64,000 bases of DNA, taken from positions 62,001-126,000 of the forward strand of contig QVIN01000007.1 in assembly GCA_003416985.1 (NCBI GenBank), read 5' to 3'. This DNA comes from Duganella sp. BJB480. GTDB taxonomy: Bacteria; Pseudomonadota; Gammaproteobacteria; Burkholderiales; Burkholderiaceae_D. The position numbers were made by a program, and so were the translations under genes. The notes under the pieces are model-generated. The model worked only from the letters and a program-made list of their open reading frames with translations. It ran no database searches and had not been told where the DNA came from. This document shows, piece by piece, positions 61,448 through 64,000 of this stretch. Positions within the stretch are counted from its first letter, which is position 1; each line of letters begins with the position of its first letter.

Positions 61448-62160
61448 TGGGCGCCGCCCCCGGCCGGATCGGCGTCCTCGGGCGGGGTCGGCCCCATGCG
61501 GTAGCCGACCCCGCGCAGCGTGTGGATCAGCATGACGGGGAAGTCCTTGTCGACCTTGGCGCGCAGGCGGCTGATCTGGACGTCGATGACGTTGGTCTGC
61601 GGGTCGAAGTGGTAGTCCCACACCGATTCGAGCAGCATGGTGCGGGTCACCACCTGGTTGACGTTGCGCATCAGGTACTCCAGCAGCCGGTATTCGCGCG
61701 GCTGCAGCGTGATGACCTTGGCGCCGCGCGTCACGCGCAGCGTGCGCAGGTCCAGCTTGAGGTCGGCCACCTGCAGCGTCGAGCTGTCGGCGCCGGGCGC
61801 GCTGCGCCGCTGCAGCGCCTCGATGCGCGCCAGCAGCTCGGAAAAGGCGAACGGCTTGGACAGGTAGTCGTCGGCGCCGCCGCGCAGGCCGCTGACGCGG
61901 GCGTCGATCGAGGTCAGCGCGGAAACGATGATGACCGGGGTCTGCTTGCCCAGCGCGCGCAGCTTGTCGACGATGGACAGGCCGTCGATGCGGCCGGGCA
62001 GCATGCGGTCGAGGATGATGATGTCCCAGTCGCTGCCCACCGCGAGGTCGAGGCCGTCCGGGCCGTTGTCGCAGGCGCTGACTAGGTAGCCGGCCTCGCG
62101 CAGGCCCTTGCAGATGTAATTGGCCGTTTCGGCTTCGTCTTCAATAACCAGGCAGCGCAC
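61444..62160 (-). CDS. OmpR-family response regulator
   Basis: 238 residues: receiver with phospho-Asp51 (IIILDRMLPGRIDGLS), SALTSIDARVSGLRGGADDYLSKPF, then a winged-helix DNA-binding domain (LQPREYRLLEYLMRNVNQVVTRTMLLESVWDYHFDPQTNVIDVQISRLRAKVD, HTLRGVGYRMG). This is the OmpR/PhoB type, close to CopR/IrlR heavy-metal regulators. The start is a GTG preceded by CGGAGA at seven bases. Translation is coupled to the kinase gene through a four-base overlap (GTGA). Confidence 0.93.
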   Translation of the reverse strand: MRCLVIEDEAETANYICKGLREAGYLVSACDNGPDGLDLAVGSDWDIIILDRMLPGRIDGLSIVDKLRALGKQTPVIIVSALTSIDARVSGLRGGADDYLSKPFAFSELLARIEALQRRSAPGADSSTLQVADLKLDLRTLRVTRGAKVITLQPREYRLLEYLMRNVNQVVTRTMLLESVWDYHFDPQTNVIDVQISRLRAKVDKDFPVMLIHTLRGVGYRMGPTPPEDADPAGGGAQ

Positions 62161-62370
62161 GCGGATCTCCGGGATTCAGGATGGTGCGGTATTCTACCCC
62201 GTGGCGCGCGGCCGTAGCGGAGCGCGCTGGTGAACTCCCGCCCGGACGACGTCGTTGCGTCGCACAGGGGGTGGCGCCGGCTTGGCGGCGCCGACTTTGA
62301 GGACCATCGGCGGGGCGCGGAGTTCGACCGCCATCATAGCCGCGCCCGCCGGCGGCGGCCTTGCGCCAGA

Positions 62371-63501
62371 TCAAGCCCGGGACCGGCCGCGGCCTGCGGC
62401 CAGCTCGGTGTACAGCGCGTGGTAGTTGCGCGCCATGGTCTCGGCGGTGAACAGCTCCCAGTAGCGGGCCGCGGCGCGCCGGCCCATCTCGGCGGCGCGC
62501 TCGGGCTGCTCCCACAGCGTGCGCATGGCGGCGCCGAAGGCGGCCGGGTCGTCCGGCGGCACCACCAGCCCGGTCTCGTTGTCGATGTTGATGTAGGTGG
62601 TGCCGGTGCCGATCTCGCTGGAGATCATCGGCTTGCCGTACATCGCCCCCTCCAGCAGCGAGATGCCGAACGCCTCCGAGCGCAGGTGCGACGGGAACAC
62701 CATCGCGTAGCACAGCTCCAGCAGCGCCACCTTGTCCAGCTCCTCGACCGCGCCGACGAAGATCACGTGCGTCAGGCCGAGGCGGCGCGCGTGTTCCTTG
62801 AGCTCCTGCTCGACCGGGCCGGCGCCGACGATCACCACCGGGTAGTCCAGGTTGGCCATGGCGTCGAGCAGGATGTGCAGGCCCTTGTAGTAGCGCAGCA
62901 CGCCGACGAACAGGAAGAAGCGCTCGCCGCAACGGGCGCGCCACTGGTCCTTGAGCGACTGCGGCGGCTGCGGATAGATCGTCTTGTCCAGGCCGTAGGT
63001 GATGGTGCGCGTCTTGTGCTCGAAGCGCTTGAGCACCGGCGACGAGGCCAGGTAGTTGGGCGAGGTGGCGACGATGGTGTCGACGCTGCGCAGGAAGCCG
63101 CGCTTGAGCGGGCCGTACACGCGCAGCAGGTTCTTCTGGCGCACGATGTCCGAGTGGTAGGTCACCACGCTGGGCTTGTCGATGCGCGCCAGGAAGTGGG
63201 CCAGGTCCATGAACGGCCACGGGAAGTGGTAGTGGATCACGTCGGCGTCGCGCGCCAGGCGCGCCAGCTGGCGGATCGCCCCGGCCGAGAAGCCGGTGGA
63301 GGCGATCTCGAAATCGAGCCGCGCGCGGTGCACGGTGTGGCCCTCGAACTCGATCCGCGCCGGGCCGCTGTCGCGCGTGAGCGTGAGCACTTCGTTGCGC
63401 ACGCCGAGGCGGCCGGTGCCCACGCACAGCTGGCGGATCACCTGCTCGATGCCGCCCCAGGTGTCCGGGTAGTAGGTCTTGTAGAAATGGAGGACGCGCA
63501 T
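62371..63501 (-). CDS. GT4 family glycosyltransferase
   Basis: 376 residues. Two Rossmann-like lobes: the N-lobe RVLHFYKTYYPDTWGGIEQVIRQL typical of GT4 (with GGIE/Q), and the donor side FFLFVGVLRYYKGLHILLDAMA, VIVGAGPVEQELKEHAR and the EAFGISLLEGAMYGKPMISSEIG block with the E(x7)E motif. Nucleotide-sugar donor and acceptor not predictable. It lies 18 bases from the next GT4 gene on the same strand, so both belong to one cluster, likely for a surface polysaccharide that continues past the window. Confidence 0.9.
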   Translation of the reverse strand: MRVLHFYKTYYPDTWGGIEQVIRQLCVGTGRLGVRNEVLTLTRDSGPARIEFEGHTVHRARLDFEIASTGFSAGAIRQLARLARDADVIHYHFPWPFMDLAHFLARIDKPSVVTYHSDIVRQKNLLRVYGPLKRGFLRSVDTIVATSPNYLASSPVLKRFEHKTRTITYGLDKTIYPQPPQSLKDQWRARCGERFFLFVGVLRYYKGLHILLDAMANLDYPVVIVGAGPVEQELKEHARRLGLTHVIFVGAVEELDKVALLELCYAMVFPSHLRSEAFGISLLEGAMYGKPMISSEIGTGTTYINIDNETGLVVPPDDPAAFGAAMRTLWEQPERAAEMGRRAAARYWELFTAETMARNYHALYTELAAGRGRSRA

Positions 63502-63519
63502 GGCAGCTTCAGTGATGCT

Positions 63520-64000
63520 TCAATTGGACAGGACGTCGCGGTACACCTCGACGGTGCGGCGGGCGGCGGCGTCCCAGGTCAGCTCCAGCGCGCGGCGGCG
63601 GCCGGCGGCGATGCAGCGCTGGCGCAGCGCATCGTCGCGCGCCAGCGCGGTCATCGCGGCCGTGATCTCCGGCACCGACAGCGGATCGAATTCCAGCGCC
63701 GCGCCCTGCGCCACTTCGGGCAGCGAGGTGGCGTTGGAGGTGGCCACCGGCACGCCGCTGGCGAAGGCTTCCACCAGCGGCAGGCCGAAGCCCTCGTGCA
63801 GCGACGGGAAGATGAAGGCGCCGGCGCCGGCGTAGATGTGGTGCAGCTGGGCGTCGTCGGTCAGGCGGCTGAGCCAGACCACGTTCTCGCCGCGCTGGCC
63901 GGCGGCCTTGATCTGCGCCACCAGCTCGTCGCTGAGCCAGCCGGGCGCGCCGACGATCACCAGCTGGCGCGCGGCGCGCAGCACCGGCGGCAGCGCCAGG
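63520..64000 (-). CDS. GT4 family glycosyltransferase, C-terminal part (5' truncated by window end)
   Basis: The visible C-terminal part has QLVIVGAPGWLSDELVAQI, VVWLSRLTDDAQLHHIYAGAGAFIFPSLHEGFGLPLVEAFASGVPVATSNATSLPEV, the conserved EGFGLPLVEA donor motif of GT4 enzymes, similar to mannosyltransferases. The frame runs off the end of the window, so its start is unknown. It is upstream of the other GT4 gene in the same direction. Confidence 0.88.
   Translation of the reverse strand, partial: LALPPVLRAARQLVIVGAPGWLSDELVAQIKAAGQRGENVVWLSRLTDDAQLHHIYAGAGAFIFPSLHEGFGLPLVEAFASGVPVATSNATSLPEVAQGAALEFDPLSVPEITAAMTALARDDALRQRCIAAGRRRALELTWDAAARRTVEVYRDVLSN

Noticed and set aside
62198..62338. Short minus-strand frame of about 46 residues starting MMAVELRAPP
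   Set aside because: No ribosome site, Pro/Arg/Ala-biased composition like shadow frames, and its stop overlaps a -10-like TAGAAT of the OmpR-type gene.

Overview
The window is very GC-rich and densely coded, with GC-biased codon use throughout. Its content points to a betaproteobacterium of the Oxalobacteraceae (Massilia/Duganella/Telluria type). The main clues are the trxA-rho-rpmE order with a type B L31 protein, a PEP-CTERM secreted protein, several large hybrid sensor kinases, MacA/MacB efflux genes and a two-enzyme (HutF plus HutG) histidine pathway. Genus is an inference. I see no insertion sequence, prophage or CRISPR array, so this looks like ordinary chromosome.

Layout. 1-7.4 kb: the 3' end of a chemoreceptor gene, a 3-methyladenine DNA glycosylase, an HDOD protein with an uncharacterised partner, a transglutaminase-like/TPR lipoprotein and a large beta-rich lipoprotein. 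7.4-14.7 kb: small enzymes, namely a lone Rossmann protein, an isochorismatase-fold protein, a phosphoesterase, an esterase/DNA-glycosylase/glycosyltransferase operon on the minus strand, an Mpo1-like protein, a 45-residue membrane protein, a DMT exporter, a GNAT enzyme and a 58-residue protein behind a perfect 22-bp palindrome. 14.7-18.9 kb: an SBP-permease fusion and a metzincin-type protease. 18.9-26.3 kb: the histidine-utilisation operon hutUHGFDI, all on the minus strand, with a 14-bp HutC-type operator inside its promoter. 26.4-29.8 kb: a secreted amidohydrolase, a porin-like protein and a small PstS-like protein. 30-34.7 kb: msbA-like ABC exporter, a 2OG-Fe(II) oxygenase overlapping ada, and hutC, which lies about 8 kb from the operon it should control.

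34.8-39.6 kb: an unusual hybrid kinase whose periplasmic sensor is an NMT1/THI5-type solute-binding domain, followed by a receiver-only regulator. 39.7-43.8 kb: trxA, rho, rpmE and an ArnT-like membrane glycosyltransferase. 43.8-47.2 kb: two tandem secreted paralogues, a divergent FtsH-like AAA protease and tRNA-Leu(CAA). 47.4-49.7 kb: PEP-CTERM protein, small unknown, glycine-zipper protein and a two-helix membrane protein. 49.7-54.1 kb: a macA-macB-type tripartite efflux operon (ATPase and permease as separate genes) and a secreted alpha/beta hydrolase. 54.2-58.8 kb: MHYT hybrid kinase overlapping an HD-GYP regulator, a likely c-di-GMP output pair. 58.8-64 kb: a BioF-like alpha-oxoamine synthase, an OmpR/EnvZ-type pair and two GT4 glycosyltransferases, the last cut by the window edge.

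Themes. DNA alkylation/deamination repair recurs (3-methyladenine glycosylase, deoxyinosine glycosylase, Ada with a 2OG oxygenase). Signal transduction is heavy: two hybrid kinases, one classical pair, HDOD, HD-GYP and MCP. The best leads for something new are the NMT1-sensing kinase with its orphan receiver, the FtsH-like protease beside the tandem secreted paralogues, the start-codon-sequestering inverted repeat before the MHYT kinase, the 22-bp palindrome, and the small membrane protein at 12.7-12.85 kb. All family assignments are by reading motifs; no database search was run.
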